64,000 nucleotides of DNA from Thalassia testudinum (taxonomy: Eukaryota > Streptophyta > Magnoliopsida > Alismatales > Hydrocharitaceae), in contig JAZHRO010000046.1 of NCBI GenBank assembly GCA_037157565.1, forward strand, positions 18,698,501 to 18,762,500, in the 5' to 3' direction. The notes below the pieces were generated by a model. That model was not told where the DNA came from, did no database searches, and worked only from the letters and a program-made list of their open reading frames with translations. Shown here in pieces: positions 48,078 through 59,100 of this stretch (within the stretch, counting starts at the first letter, position 1; each line of letters begins with the position of its first letter). The position numbers and the translations under genes are program-made.

Positions 48078-48320
48078 CAATTCTATATTTGCTATAATTT
48101 TGACTCTTAAATTCTTGCATTTATACTCTACTTTAAGTTTTGAGTAACTCTAAGTGTTCAATTACATTATTGAGATTAGTGAATAAATTCCATTTGCTCC
48201 CTGTGTTCGACTTCGGATACTTAGGCTTTCGAGTAATAAATTTTTATATGTTTTCGAGGCAATTTCATCTATACTACAACGCAACATCTCTTAAAACACG
48301 ATCTACCCTCACAAACATTT

Positions 48321-48338
48321 TGGCGTCGTTGCCGGGGA
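48321..48338 (+). other. Primer-binding site, tRNA-Asp type, element C
   Basis: TGGCGTCGTTGCCGGGGA matches the complement of the plant tRNA-Asp 3' end at 17 of 18 positions, 3 bases after the LTR end. Confidence 0.93.
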
Positions 48339-49486
48339 GCAACGCGCAATTTATCACTAGTCTCTACATTCCTTTTGACTATATTGAACGCTAACTTGCC
48401 CTATTTATTTTATTGTGATCTTGCTAGGTGTTTCAAGAGAAGAAATCTCCTGCGCAAGTCAACCTCTCCAGGGCTCCTAATTCTTAAAAGACAAAAGGAA
48501 GAAACCAACTTAGGAATCAATTACCTTCTTTCTATAGTAGTTACCATCTTTAAGGCAAAGGTTTCCTAATTTTGTGAAAATTTTTCAAAGCTTATTGAAG
48601 TAGAAGCGATTTTTTTTAGAGATTCTATCCCACAAAATTCCTGTGCCTAGTAGAAATCATGCTTAATCTCTGCAGACAACACACTTCTTTTTTTTTTTTG
48701 AGTCCAAAGAGAACTTTGTGAAAAAGAGGATTGGAAAAAAAACCAAATTAGGGTTTCAACAGTGGTGTTTTTGGAGTGCTAGGCACACAGACCTGGATAA
48801 AAGGAAATAAACCCTCCTGCATTAGTATGCTACCCAAGCCCTTGATTGAAGAGATCTAAACAAGACAAACCTTAAAAATTGAGCTCTAAAATCACTTGAA
48901 TCTTAAAATCATGGACCTAATAAATGAGGAGTCAAATCAAGGTGGTGTCTAGGTCCCAGGCCTAGAATCATTCTTCCATCTTTAGGACAGGTCAGGTGAA
49001 GTTGACCCCTTAGGTCAACCAACCTCCAAATTAGGTCACAACATCAAAACATCTAAAGTTCAAGTGAAAATCGTAAAGCACCTTTGAAATAAAAGTGGTA
49101 GACTTAAGAGGTCAAGGCCCTCATTCTTGTCTACCTGGAATCTCAGTGACAAGAGAGGTCAGGTCGGGGAAACCCTGCAACCCGTGGGGACGCTCTACCA
49201 TGTAGGGGTCTTTGTGGGACTCTCCCTCTCTGGCTGCTCAGGTAATTCTCAGGTGGACGACCTTCTGATCCAGGGGTATCATCAGCCCCGAACATCCATA
49301 GTCATCCAACAATTTTTGGTGCCTTGATTGGGTAAAAACATCTCAAGTCCCTCATCTTTTCTCTTTAGAGAACACACATACATTTTCAGTGGGACTCTTT
49401 ATTCATATTTAATCACTTCATAATTTGATTCTACATCTTGATTCAAACTCCGATTCTACATCTTGATTCCACCACCTGATCCAAAT
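48339..49486 (+). other. 5' leader of element C
   Basis: It is homologous to the element A leader (9365-10268, inverted) up to about 49333, where both read GATTGGGT. After that point C continues into unrelated sequence leading to the unknown frame. There is no significant open frame within. Confidence 0.8.
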
Positions 49487-51442
49487 ATGCAGCTAAACCA
49501 CTTAGGACTACCATTCAAGAAACCTGAATGTCGGAGTTCCATGTGAGATAGGATGATTGAGGATGCCCTAAAATTCTATGAAAAAGAAGACAAAACCTCA
49601 ACACCCGTAGAAAACATTCAAGTTGATGTCCTAACAACCACAACCTTCATCATAACTTGTGCCCAAGTGCTATTGGAAGAAGCCATAAAAAGATCAACCC
49701 GAGACATGCTCATCACAAGATACATTGAGATAGAAAAATTGCACAATCTTGAATACCTTCAATGCATGACAAATCCTGTACTTTGGGAGCAACACCAAGA
49801 TGATCTTGAAAAATGGGAAGAGATAATGAGATTATTAAAATAAATTATCGACCAGAAATACCCGTATATGCCACAAATAGAGGATGAACCATCTTGGGAC
49901 AACATCGAGGATCAATCTGATCTTGGGTTTGAGGCACAAAATGGTTGTGGATTCACAACCCAGATGGAGTACAATGTGCCTGATATTGAAGAAGGTTGGG
50001 AAGTTCCAATTGCAGGAGAATACAATGTTGAGCCAACCCTAGACCATAAATCACCAGGCATAGAATTCCAAAACTCTTGCAATCATGAGATTAGAACTGA
50101 ACCTCTCGAAGGTGTAAATTCTGCCACTTATTCTGATAAGGTGACCCTCGAAGGTTATTCGGACCTTGATTCTAGTGATTCAACCCACATCCCAAGCCTA
50201 GAATCTGTATCTGAAACCTATTGGGAAGATTTCGAGGCCCCATATGAGAAAGATCAATTTTTCAATGAAGAATATGAATTTGGGCCTCTATTTGATGAAT
50301 ATCCCTCACCAACATCCTCAGAGAAACCAATCGACTTTTTGGAAGTCATGCCAATTTATGATACAGAAACTGAGGAGTTGGACGAGTGGGGTTTCAATTG
50401 GGTCTGTCCTGCCAGCTTGGAACCTAAGCCTCTACCAGATAAGGACACCTATTTAAGCTTAGAATTGACATCTAGGCTAGACACCAGTCAAGCTGCTGAA
50501 TCTACAACATATGATTAATTCTATGGTTGAACTCATGATCTTGAATCTCATTCAGATTTTGATTTTCGCAAACTCTTTGACGATTTTGAATCTGACCATA
50601 ACATCAGAGAAAATCTGCTTCTTGATTAGAATAAGCCAATCTACGACCTCAGCTCACATGACTCATTCTCTAACTGTGATTCTAAGGTCCCAGTTCCCAA
50701 GATCACTGATTTCAGTTCAGGTTCTAGTAACATGGAATCATTTCTTTTCGATCCTCAGGAATCAGAACCAGCAAATGCCAAGAGTGATTGCGACCTAGAA
50801 TACAAATCTTTTCTCAACTCCGATTTCCAGTATCCCATAGACACTCTCCAAGCATTCGCTTTTGATTTTGAAAGTTACTATGAGGACTCTCTACATGAGA
50901 CCACTTGTCATTCCTTTCTAGAAGAGCCCTCATACACAATTCTCATTGAAACCACCTCTTCCACCCATACAAAACTGATCAAAACCCATTCTCTACCCCA
51001 ACCCACAACCGGACTCAATTTCTACTCTAATTCACCTCTCACTAAGCGGTTTGCAGATGATTCAACTCCACATCTATACTAGGCATCGGGTATCGATCAG
51101 AATAAAAAACATGATCCATCATTTTTTGATCACTCCTGTAGGGTTTCCACACCATGCATTGATTATTTTTTGGAACCCAACCCTGACAAGGCTGATTCGA
51201 CTCAGCCTAAACCCGAGTTTTCACTTCCATATCCATCCGAGCCATATTGCATTTGGTGGGCTCTGCATCTGTTGATCAACATCTATCAACCCACCAGACT
51301 GATTGAGTTTGGGCTGCATTAGCAGCCCACTGATCTTAACAAGCACCTGGTTGGACCAACCAAGCTCTTAATCAAGGTGCTTGTTTTACAAAATTCCACT
51401 GAGTTGACCACTCCCTCTCCACCCCATGTTCCACTCGATTGA
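49487..51442 (+). pseudogene. Unknown 651-codon reading frame of element C (replaces gag-pol)
   Basis: From ATG 49487 (MQLNHLGLPFKKPECRSSM) to TGA 51440-51442 a single frame can be followed without any frameshift. It is interrupted by stops at 49544 (TGA), 49841 (TAA), 50516 (TAA), 50528 (TGA), 50627 (TAG), 51080 (TAG) and 51320 (TAG). Each could arise from CGA, CAA or CAG by one C-to-T change. The N-terminal about 120 residues look helical and charged (DALKFYEKEDK, LLEEAIKRS, HQDDLEKWEEIMRLLK). The middle is strongly acidic (DLDSSD, YWEDFEAPYEKDQFFNEEYEFG, TETEELDEWGF). The C-terminal part has a short aromatic/hydrophobic run (CIWWALHLLINIY). No gag, zinc-knuckle, protease or polymerase motif was seen. 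It occupies the position of gag-pol, directly after the shared leader. Function is unknown; it may be a particle or accessory protein, or a captured host fragment. Confidence 0.75.
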
Positions 51443-53043
51443 AGGCATTGAATTTAGCACTTAACGGGAGGCAACCCATCTTCCAAAAATAGAGACCATC
51501 TAATTATCCATCTATACTCTATGTCCATTGCACATTGAGTTCAGCCTTAGATAGTTGATCCCACCTCTGGTACATGTATTAGAGCTTGAAATCATCCGCA
51601 AAAGTCATTTCCAACCCATTCACCCACCCGACGTATACTATTCTAAGCCATTGGACTCAACACTATTTCACACCCTCCATTTACAATGAGGACATTGCAA
51701 AACTTAGGCATGGTGGGGTGGTAAAGTGCATACATATAGCACCAAGAAAAAGTCAAAAGGATTCTGACAAAAAAATTCACATATGTCAAAAACACAAAAA
51801 AAAATTTAAAAAATTATGAAAAAGAACAAAAAATTAGAGGAGAGAGGAAATTTTGTGAGCCACATTATCATGAGGAGGAGGAAAAGGGCAAAATGACTAA
51901 AAGGAGCACAAAATGAAAAAGAAAAAGCGATAGGCATTAGTAAGAGATTAAGGAATTAACCGAAGTTCTATACCTCATCAAGAAGAAAAAGAATGAAGAA
52001 AAAGTGCTAATGAGACACAAAAAGAGATTATCTGGAATGCTGATCTTTGGCCTTTTGAGCTAGACTCTTAGGCATAAAAATTCAAGTACCCGCTAATATT
52101 TGGATATTCCTCAAGAGGTTGGGGAAAATGCAAAGCTTATGTATTAGGTCTATGGCTTAGGGAGTATTTGACCTCATTAACTGACCTTCGATTTACAGGA
52201 TTCGGTAACCTAAGCAGCCAAATCTACACACAATCTGGTTCAGTGCGCATAACTATCAAAATCATGCAAAAGTGTTTTAATGTTCTGAGCAGGTTGCCTA
52301 GATTAGGAGCGACCAATCAACACAAGTTGAATTGGATGAGTTCCCAACGCGAAGAGGTGGGAAATTCCCCTCTAAGATGCGTAACAACAGATCGTCTCCT
52401 TAGTGCTTGTCTCTTAGGATATTTAAATATCCTACCTGGGGAGTATAAGCACTCTGCTGGTCCAAATACCATGGGCGGCATTATCACGAAATGTCAATTG
52501 CTAGGGTCTGGATTCAGCCACGGAATGCCATGGGCGGGATTATCTCAAAATCTCGAAAGCCAGGGTTCTGGGGGTTTCCATGGGTTGTACTATCACGAAG
52601 CATCGATTGCCAGGGGCCTTTGAGGATTGATGATGGGGACGAGGAATGCGATACAAATCGTGTTGAGAAGCCAATCCGAAGCTAGAAATAAAAAGAAAAG
52701 AGAGAGAAAACTCTCCAAACAAATAACTCCTCTGTCTCTCTCTTGCAAAAATGCACGACAATCTGAACCTAGGCTAGAAATGTCTCAAGCACGGGTGCTT
52801 TAACCGCAGAGTCCAATGAACCATAAGATAGTTTCTGCGGGCCTTAAAAACCTTTGCGGAGGACTAAGGCTTAAGCTAGTCAGGTCCTAATTTTGGTTGG
52901 TACTTGAGTACCTCTAGGCCTATTGTCGGCGTTCTGATCTAATCAAAGAAAAAGAAAAGCACTTATCATAACTAGTGACAAAAACTCAGGGTCTAAAACA
53001 GAAGTTAAAACCTTGAAATTTTGCTAAGAGACTAGAAAAGGCT
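51443..53043 (+). other. 3' noncoding region of element C
   Basis: It aligns with 2050-3640 of element A in inverted orientation, beginning at GAATTTAGCACTTAACGGGA near 51449. It includes the three CCATGGG-containing repeats at 52469-52622. No protein is supported. Confidence 0.8.
52469..52622 (+). repeat. Three imperfect 50-59 bp repeats, shared by elements A and C
   Basis: Units begin with CCATGGG at 52469, 52528 and 52578 and carry ATTATC or ACTATC, then ACGAA and GCCAGGG-like words. The inverted counterpart in element A is at 2540-2655. They lie about 0.45-0.6 kb upstream of the PPT. Confidence 0.78.
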
Positions 53044-53056
53044 AGGCATGGAGGTA
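53044..53056 (+). other. Polypurine tract of element C
   Basis: AGGCATGGAGGTA immediately precedes the 3' LTR start TGATGAG. Confidence 0.8.
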
Positions 53057-55892
53057 TGATGAGAGCGTCATCATGAGCTCTAGCTAGCACATTTTGACCT
53101 AAGAAAGAGAATAAGAGCTTCTCCATAACCTAGAGAAGGGCTTAATTCAAGGAATAAGTGTTCTGAGAAGAAAACATGGAATAAAGGTTAAAATTGCAAT
53201 TTTACCATTGTAGTATATAAGCAGGATTTCTCAGAGGCAAAACATAGGTCAAATGGTATGAATAAGATAAAAAGTGGGTTGGTTCAGTCAGAAATGGGTT
53301 ATTGTGCAATCCAAGAATTAAATGACATTCTATAACCCTAAAACAAACCTGCTTAATTTAACAAGGTTATGGTCAAGACAAAAATTAACTAAACCCTCTA
53401 AAATTCATGGAAAAATATCCCTAGGGTTTAGAACATTCAATTTGGCCTTTGGAACCTATTTTGACCTAGATTGGGGTCTGAGCTCATTATTTGACCCAAT
53501 TTTGGTTTTTGTGCAAAATGTCTAGTCAAATGTGGTAAAACCTAAAACCCAACTTCCCCATTGGATTCATTAGGTCAAAATTATGTTTGTGCCAAAATTT
53601 GAACCTAATTGGAGGTCATCTTGACCTACTTTGCAAAATAGTCCACCCAATTACATTCTGGCCCCTAACTTTTGAAAACTCTTGTGCAGACCCCCTAACT
53701 TCCTCGCCACTCTTACAAACAGGCCCCTCCACCATTAATGGGGTGAAATCCTACTCTGGCGAGGAATGGAAGGGGAGTACTCCCTGATTCCTCTGAGATC
53801 TCCTCCCAAATTTGGAAGGGAGATTCTTTGAGGAATTCCCTTCCATCTGAGTGCAATCACAAGATCTGAATCGCTCCCAATCTCTCGTGCGAAAGCTTGA
53901 GAGATTTGGGCATCCGACGGATTTCCTACTCTAGCAAGGACTCTTGTGCTTGGAAGCTTGTCTTCCAAGCATAAGAGCCCCTGCCAGCATCTATGAAAGG
54001 GTCCTCAACCCCGGCCACATCTCTGCAGCTCGACTTGGCCAGAGATCCACCCCAATTTCATCTTCTTCTCCTCCAGTCAGGAAGTCCAGCGAGCTCTGAC
54101 GAGCCTCCCTCCTCTTTCTCATCACCCTACCACACTACTAGTGGTAGAGCTACCCATACCATCTTCCTCCGCATCGTGCAACACCCGTGCGCACACCTCT
54201 AGACCCTTCGTCGTCGCCGCTCTCCCTCCACTGGACCCCATCTTCTCCGGCGATAGTAGGTACAGCTAGCCGCCACCACTCCCCCTTTGTCCACTTAGTT
54301 AGGTTAGAATTACTCCTCTCCATCCCCTCTTCAATTCTTCTCTTTCTATTTCTACTACCGACCCCTAGCAGCCACTATCCATGCCCAACTTCTCCATCTC
54401 TAGCTACCCATCAGCGAGGCACTTCCACTGCTCCGCACCTCCACATGCCTCGCCAGACACCTCACCACCTTCACCATCGTCCACTGATCACCTTCCGCCC
54501 ATCCATCGACCACCATCACCTCCTTAAACGTCCCCCAACCAAACCCATAAGCACGGCCATAGGGTAACCTAGGCACACACGCCTAGGCCACCCTGTGGCC
54601 TGCAACCTACCGTCCCACCTTCGCCATGACATGGAGAAGCTTCCCATGTGTTTTAATGGGCCGCTAGGCCGTATCTGTGTATGTCAGATTTGAGCACCTA
54701 CCGCCATTGGAGCACGCAGCAAGAAGGTCGCAAGCTTCACTCCAGGCCGCAGGTGTCAAGGTCCCAGGGGAAGCAGGTTGGTCTTGCGCATGTATGCAGC
54801 TAGGTAATTGGCTTGGCGAAGCAACCTAGCAGCAGCAATTGGCGAAGGTTTCCTGTGGGTGTGAGAGACGAAATAGGTGGGACATTTAGTCCCACCTCGT
54901 AAACTCAAAGGTGAGTGGCAACACTTAAATTGAATTTGTGTTTTGTGTTGGTTGCCTCAAGTCACATAGTGGTGAGGTCCCTTGCCCTCACGCCTCATCT
55001 GCGACCTACCCCCACAGACCTGGCACCCAACCCAATTACCTGACCCTTGGAGAGTGTATCGAAAGCAGAAATATAGAGAGATGCGGGGAGGGTAGGGGGT
55101 AGGTTTTGTTACGTGGTGTTGTGTAGGGAAGAAGAAGAGATGAATGAAGAGGAAGGCACAGCTGAGGCGAAGCTGATTAGGGAAGGAAGGATACTTAGCC
55201 ATAGAAAGGAAGGCCAAAGAGAAGAAGAAAAAGAGGAGAGCTAAGGAAAAGGCTGATGAAGGAAATCAAGGCAGAAGCTGAGTAGGGACGGAAGGAAAGG
55301 AAGAAGAAGAAAGGCAAAAGCCATGGGAAGGAGCAGCACTATAGAAGAGGTGCGGCTGAAGAAGAAAGAAGAAAGAAAGAGGAAGAGAAGTAAAAGAAGA
55401 ACAAGGCAGAGGAAGATGAAGGAGAAAGGCACTGTGCAAAAGAAAAGGAAGAAAGAAAGAAGAAGAGAAGTAAAAGAAGAAGAAAGCAGGGGAAGAAGGG
55501 GAAAGGCACTGTGCTAAAGAAAAGGAAGAAGGAAGAAGAAGCCTAGCCTAGAGTAAATAGAAAGTAGAAAAGAGTAGTCTCAAGAAGGAGAAGGAAATAA
55601 GAGCTTAAAGAGAAATATCTTTTTAAGATGTCAAATTCTATAATCAGACATCCAATTTTATTTTTCGTACAATTTTGACTCTTAAATTTTTGCATTTATA
55701 TTCTGCATTAAGTTTTGAGTAACTCTAAGTGTTCAATTACATTATTGAGATTAGTGAATAAATTCCATTTGCTCGCTGTGTTCGACCTCAGATACTTAGT
55801 TTTTCGAGTAATAAATTCTTATTTGTTTTCGAGGCAATTTCATCTATACTACATCGCAATATCTCTTAAAACACGATCTAGCCTCGCAAACA
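53057..55892 (+). repeat. 3' LTR of element C
   Basis: It matches the 5' LTR along its full length (2836 against 2843 bases). It starts TGATGAGAGCGTCATCA and ends GCAAACA, followed by target-site copy ACTCT. The TATA site reads CTATGAAAGG (53991-54000), the hairpin is at 54876-54896, the purine tract at 55128-55560 and the second stem at 55627-55652. The frame at 54187-54567 is LTR sequence and not called as a gene. Confidence 0.92.
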
Positions 55893-56385
55893 ACTCTTCC
55901 CCTCCCATTTGCATCCATCATCTCTCTAAGCAACACCACCACCTTCTAGAGTTCCAAGCAAGGTCTTGCAATCGCCAAGGCACCAACGAAAGCTCCTCCA
56001 CTGCTGTGCCTGCCTCGACACAGTCTTCTTCCGTGTCCTGGTTTGATTTTTATGTGATAGTGTAGTACATGTTTTTCATTTGAAGCATTCAACTATATTG
56101 TGTTCATCATAACATTTGATAATTAATAGAATACATCTTTTATATATTATTCTCATCATGATTCTCTAACCTTATTCCCCCTTTCTCTCCCTATCTCTCT
56201 CTTTCTCGTTCTCTCCTTTTGCAAGCAAATCAAAAGCGATATTTTTGTGACACGAAAGTGATTAGTAGATTCAATACTTTGCCTCCCTGTGTTCGACACT
56301 CGAACTCACATCCAATTATTTTTCTAAGTAAAATTGACGTCGTAAAACTCTCTACAATGAACAATTTTTATGCAAATGCAACCAA

Positions 56386-57240
56386 CGAATGTCATTTAGC
56401 AAGAACCAATGCCAATGTATAATTCTAATGTCCAAACTTCAACCTTAGATTCTCCTTCATCTTCCTACACTCAATTAGATGATGCTCAAGCTCTTTAGGG
56501 TAACCTTAGGCAAGAAAATAACTGATATTCCAACACCTATAACTCGGGTTGGCAAAATCACCATAATTTTTCTTGGAGGAACCAAGGGTGTGAACCTAAC
56601 CAAGTGTCCCAACCTAAACTCAACCCAGCTCCATTTCCAAATAACAACTACCAAAATAGAGTTACCCAAGATTCCCAATCATTTAGAAGTGAGTTTGACA
56701 AGAAAATAGGAGATATGCAATAGTTAATGTTACAACTTGTCAGCACTCAACAACAATTGATGAATGAAATTAAGGATGAGAGAAATCAAAGAAAATATAT
56801 CTGACCCCTTGGAGTTTTACCATCTCAACCAGAGCCTAACCCCAAGAATTTACTTAAGCTATACCCTCCACCTAGATTCAATAGGAACCAACCCCAACTC
56901 CCTTCACTTAACCCTATTCCAAACATTCCTAGGCAACAACAAAAACAAAATAGAGATAATAATCCTTAAGCTAATACAAATACTGTTACATGTAGGAATT
57001 GTATGATTAATAAGGAGGTAGCTCATCCCCAAACTTCAACTAACAAAGAAACTTCTGAAGAGTCACCCTTAGTGGTTGAGAGTGATTCTGAAGATGAAGA
57101 AACTGTCAAAGAAACTTCTGAAGAATCTAAACAAAAAAATAATCCTAATCTCACACCACCTTACATTCTTTTTCCTGGTGCTCTAGAAGTTAATACTTCA
57201 AGAAAGAAAACTTTAGCTAATAACGAAGAATTACTTTAAC
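56386..57240 (+). pseudogene. Gag C-terminal part of element D
   Basis: Downstream of element B the plus strand gives a gag tail. QMQPTNV and PMPMYNSNVQTS are followed by SSSYTQLDDAQAL, YNSGWQNHHNFSWRNQG (similar to the YNLGWCNHLNFAWSN of element B gag), KKIGDMQ, PPPRFNRNQPQLP, and an acidic ESDSEDEETVKETSEES tail that ends at TAA 57237-57239. Stops are frequent. It completes the gag that was cut at 26752. Confidence 0.82.
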
Positions 57241-58106
57241 TCTTCAAGCAAGTTCAAATAAACATTCCTTTAATTGATGCTATTCGACATATACCTTTAT
57301 ATGCAATATTTTTAAAGGAATTGTGCACACAAAAATGTAAAGCTAAAGTTAAGACTCCTTGAAAGATAGTCTTATCTGAGCAAATAAGTTCAGTTATTCA
57401 ACAAAACCTGCCCACTTAAGAGAAAGACCCAGGTAATCCTTGTATTACTTGTATTATTGGTAATCTTACTTTTAATAGAGCTTCATTAGACTTAGGAGCT
57501 TCAATCAATCTTTTGCCTTCTCCAATTTTTGAAAAATTTGGAGTAGAGGAACTCCAACCCACTTCTATTTTTCTTCAACTAGATGATAGGTCAATTAAGA
57601 AACCTAAAGGAGTTCTTGAGGATGTAATTGTCAGGGTTAAACATTTCTATTTTCCAGTTGATTTCTTACTTTTGGATATGGAAATCCCTGAGATTATTGA
57701 GAATGCACCTATTATTTTAGGAAGACCATTTTTAGCTACTGCTAAAGCTAACATAGATTGTGAATCAAGGATAATGGAGATAGCCTTTGGTGATAAGAAG
57801 ATGGAATTAGATATTTTCAAAGCATCAAAAAGCTTGAATTTTGATGATGGTTGTAATTTAATAGAAGTAGACTTGCTTGAAGAAGCCATCGATCACACCA
57901 CACCTTATCATCTTGAAGAAGATCCTTTGATCACCTTTTTAACTCTTGAGAAAGCCATAGATGTTAAGAAAAGCACTGATCTCCAAAAGGTGAATAAGCT
58001 TTTGAATTCTCCTTCATTAGGACCTCTTTGGACTATTAGGATAGAGAAATTACATGGACTTTTTAAGGTGCCCTTAAAACCCCCTGAAGGTACCCTCCTG
58101 AATTAG
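57241..58106 (+). pseudogene. Gag-protease linker and aspartic protease, element D
   Basis: The linker LFKQVQINIPLIDAI and FLKELCTQK is followed by two stops and then protease. Active-site DLGASINLLPSPIF starts near 57489, and the open segment 57513-58106 carries LQPTSIFLQLDDRS, PKGVLEDVIVRVKHFYFPVDF and IILGRPFLATAKANIDCE. It stays in the same frame as the gag tail. A frameshift follows at about 58100 before RT. Confidence 0.9.
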
Positions 58107-59100
58107 ACATTAAACCTCTACCTAACACTTTAATGTATGTGTTTCTAGGATCAAACCAAACATTACCAGTTATCATTAGTTCAAAACTCTCAACTGCCCA
58201 AGAAGGTCAATTGGTTGAGGACCTGGGAAGACATAAAATGGCATTTGGGTGGAGCATAGCTGATCTAAGAGGGATAAGTCCATCCTATAGCACCCATAGA
58301 ATTTTCACTGATGAAACTGTTAAACCTTGTAGAGAATTTCAAAGGAGACTAAATCCTAATATGAGAGAAGTTGTAAAGAAAGAAATAATTAAGTGGTTAG
58401 ATGCTGGTATCATACATTCGATTTTTGATAGTCCTTGGGTCAATCCAAAGAAAGTTGTACCCAAGAAAGCTAGCTTAATCACTATAACTGATGACAAGGG
58501 TGAAAAAATACCCACTAGAATAGCTTCCTTTTGGAGAGTTTGTATAGATTATAGGAAGCTTAATAATGCCACTAAGAAAGATCATTTCCCTTTACACATT
58601 TAGATCAAATTCTCGAAAGGTTAGCAAGAAGGGAATTCTGTCGCTTTCTTGATGGATATTATGGATAGCATCAAGTGACAATTCAACCTGAAGATCAAGA
58701 AAAAACAACCTTCACATGTCCCTTTGGAACTTTTGCATTCCGAAGAATGCCATTTAGATTGTGTAATGCACCAACCAGATTTCAGAGGTGCATGATGGCT
58801 ATCTTCTCAGACATGGTTGATGATTGTTTAGAGATTTTTATGGATGATTTCTCTGTATTTGGAGATTCATTTAATTCTTGTCTCCTTAATCTTGAGAAAA
58901 TTTTTCAGAAATGTATTGAGGTCAACTTAGTCTTAAGTTGGAAAAAAGCCACTTTATGGTTTAGGAAGGAATTGTTTTAGGCCATATTATCTCAAAGAAA
59001 GGAATGGAAGTAGACAAAGCTAAGGTTCATCTGATCAATAACCTTCCAGCTCCTACTTCAGCTCAAGATATTTCGATCTTTCCTAGGACACATAGGATTT
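58107..59100 (+). pseudogene. Reverse transcriptase domain of pol, element D
   Basis: 58133-58603 gives VFLGSNQTLPVII, FGWSIADLRGISPSYSTH, RRLNPNMREVVKKEIIKWL, PKKVVPKKASL and WRVCIDYRKLNNATKKDHFPL. After a shift, FLDGYYG is damaged. The frame at 58675-58980 gives TIQPEDQEKTTFTCPFGTFAFRRM, LCNAPTRFQRCMMAIF, the catalytic FMDDFSVFGDSF and NLVLSWKKA. Three frame changes were noticed. Base composition is more A/T-rich than in elements A and B. Confidence 0.9.

Larger units (their letters stand above)
45475..48317 (+). repeat. 5' LTR of element C
   Basis: It starts TGATGAGAGCCTCATCA and ends ACAAACA. U3 is about 930 bases, up to the TATA box at 46407. R-U5 is about 1.9 kb and includes a conserved hairpin at 47299-47319, a sense-strand GAA-rich tract at 47549-48005 with a 77-bp tandem duplication, a second hairpin at 48052-48077, and TTGCTCCCTGTGTTCGAC near 48194. 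The 207-codon frame at 46603-47226 is partly kept in the 3' LTR, but this is expected of duplicated LTRs and it has no recognisable domain. Confidence 0.92.
45475..55892 (+). mobile_element. Non-autonomous Athila-type element C with its own unknown ORF
   Basis: Two A-family LTRs (45475-48317, 2843 bases; 53057-55892, 2836 bases) enclose a 4.7-kb interior. Target-site duplications are GCTCT (45470-45474) and ACTCT (55893-55897), one mismatch. The primer-binding site, leader, 3' noncoding region and PPT are homologous to element A. No gag, protease, RT, RNase H or integrase sequence was found. In their place is a 2.1-kb stretch with a single long decayed reading frame. Movement would have depended on enzymes from a coding relative such as A. 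In the first 96 bases the two LTRs differ at 9 positions, so the insertion is not recent. Confidence 0.9.
26753..56380 (+). mobile_element. Athila-like element B with three nested insertions
   Basis: The 5' LTR (26753 to about 30980), primer-binding site (30998), leader, gag, protease, RT, RNase H, integrase, 3' noncoding region, PPT (44392) and 3' LTR (44405-56380) are in order on the plus strand. Removing the solo LTR, the LINE and element C leaves about 14 kb with LTRs of about 1.55 kb each. The LTRs match each other (26757 onward with 44411 onward; 30446-30970 with 55898-56380) but are distinct from A-family LTRs. A possible target-site duplication is ACTAA (26748) and ACCAA (56381), one mismatch. 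End positions are uncertain by about 15 bases. Confidence 0.85.
44405..56380 (+). repeat. 3' LTR of element B, split by element C
   Basis: The halves 44405-45474 and 55898-56380 together give about 1.55 kb and match the 5' LTR. The TATA-like CTATAAAGA is at 45459-45467, and element C inserted immediately downstream of it. The right end is uncertain (56375-56394) because the adjoining element D gag sequence has a similar composition. Confidence 0.82.

Noticed and set aside
47619..48120. Leucine/serine/phenylalanine-rich frames on the minus strand
   Set aside because: They are antisense to the GAA-rich purine tract, and low complexity explains the openness.
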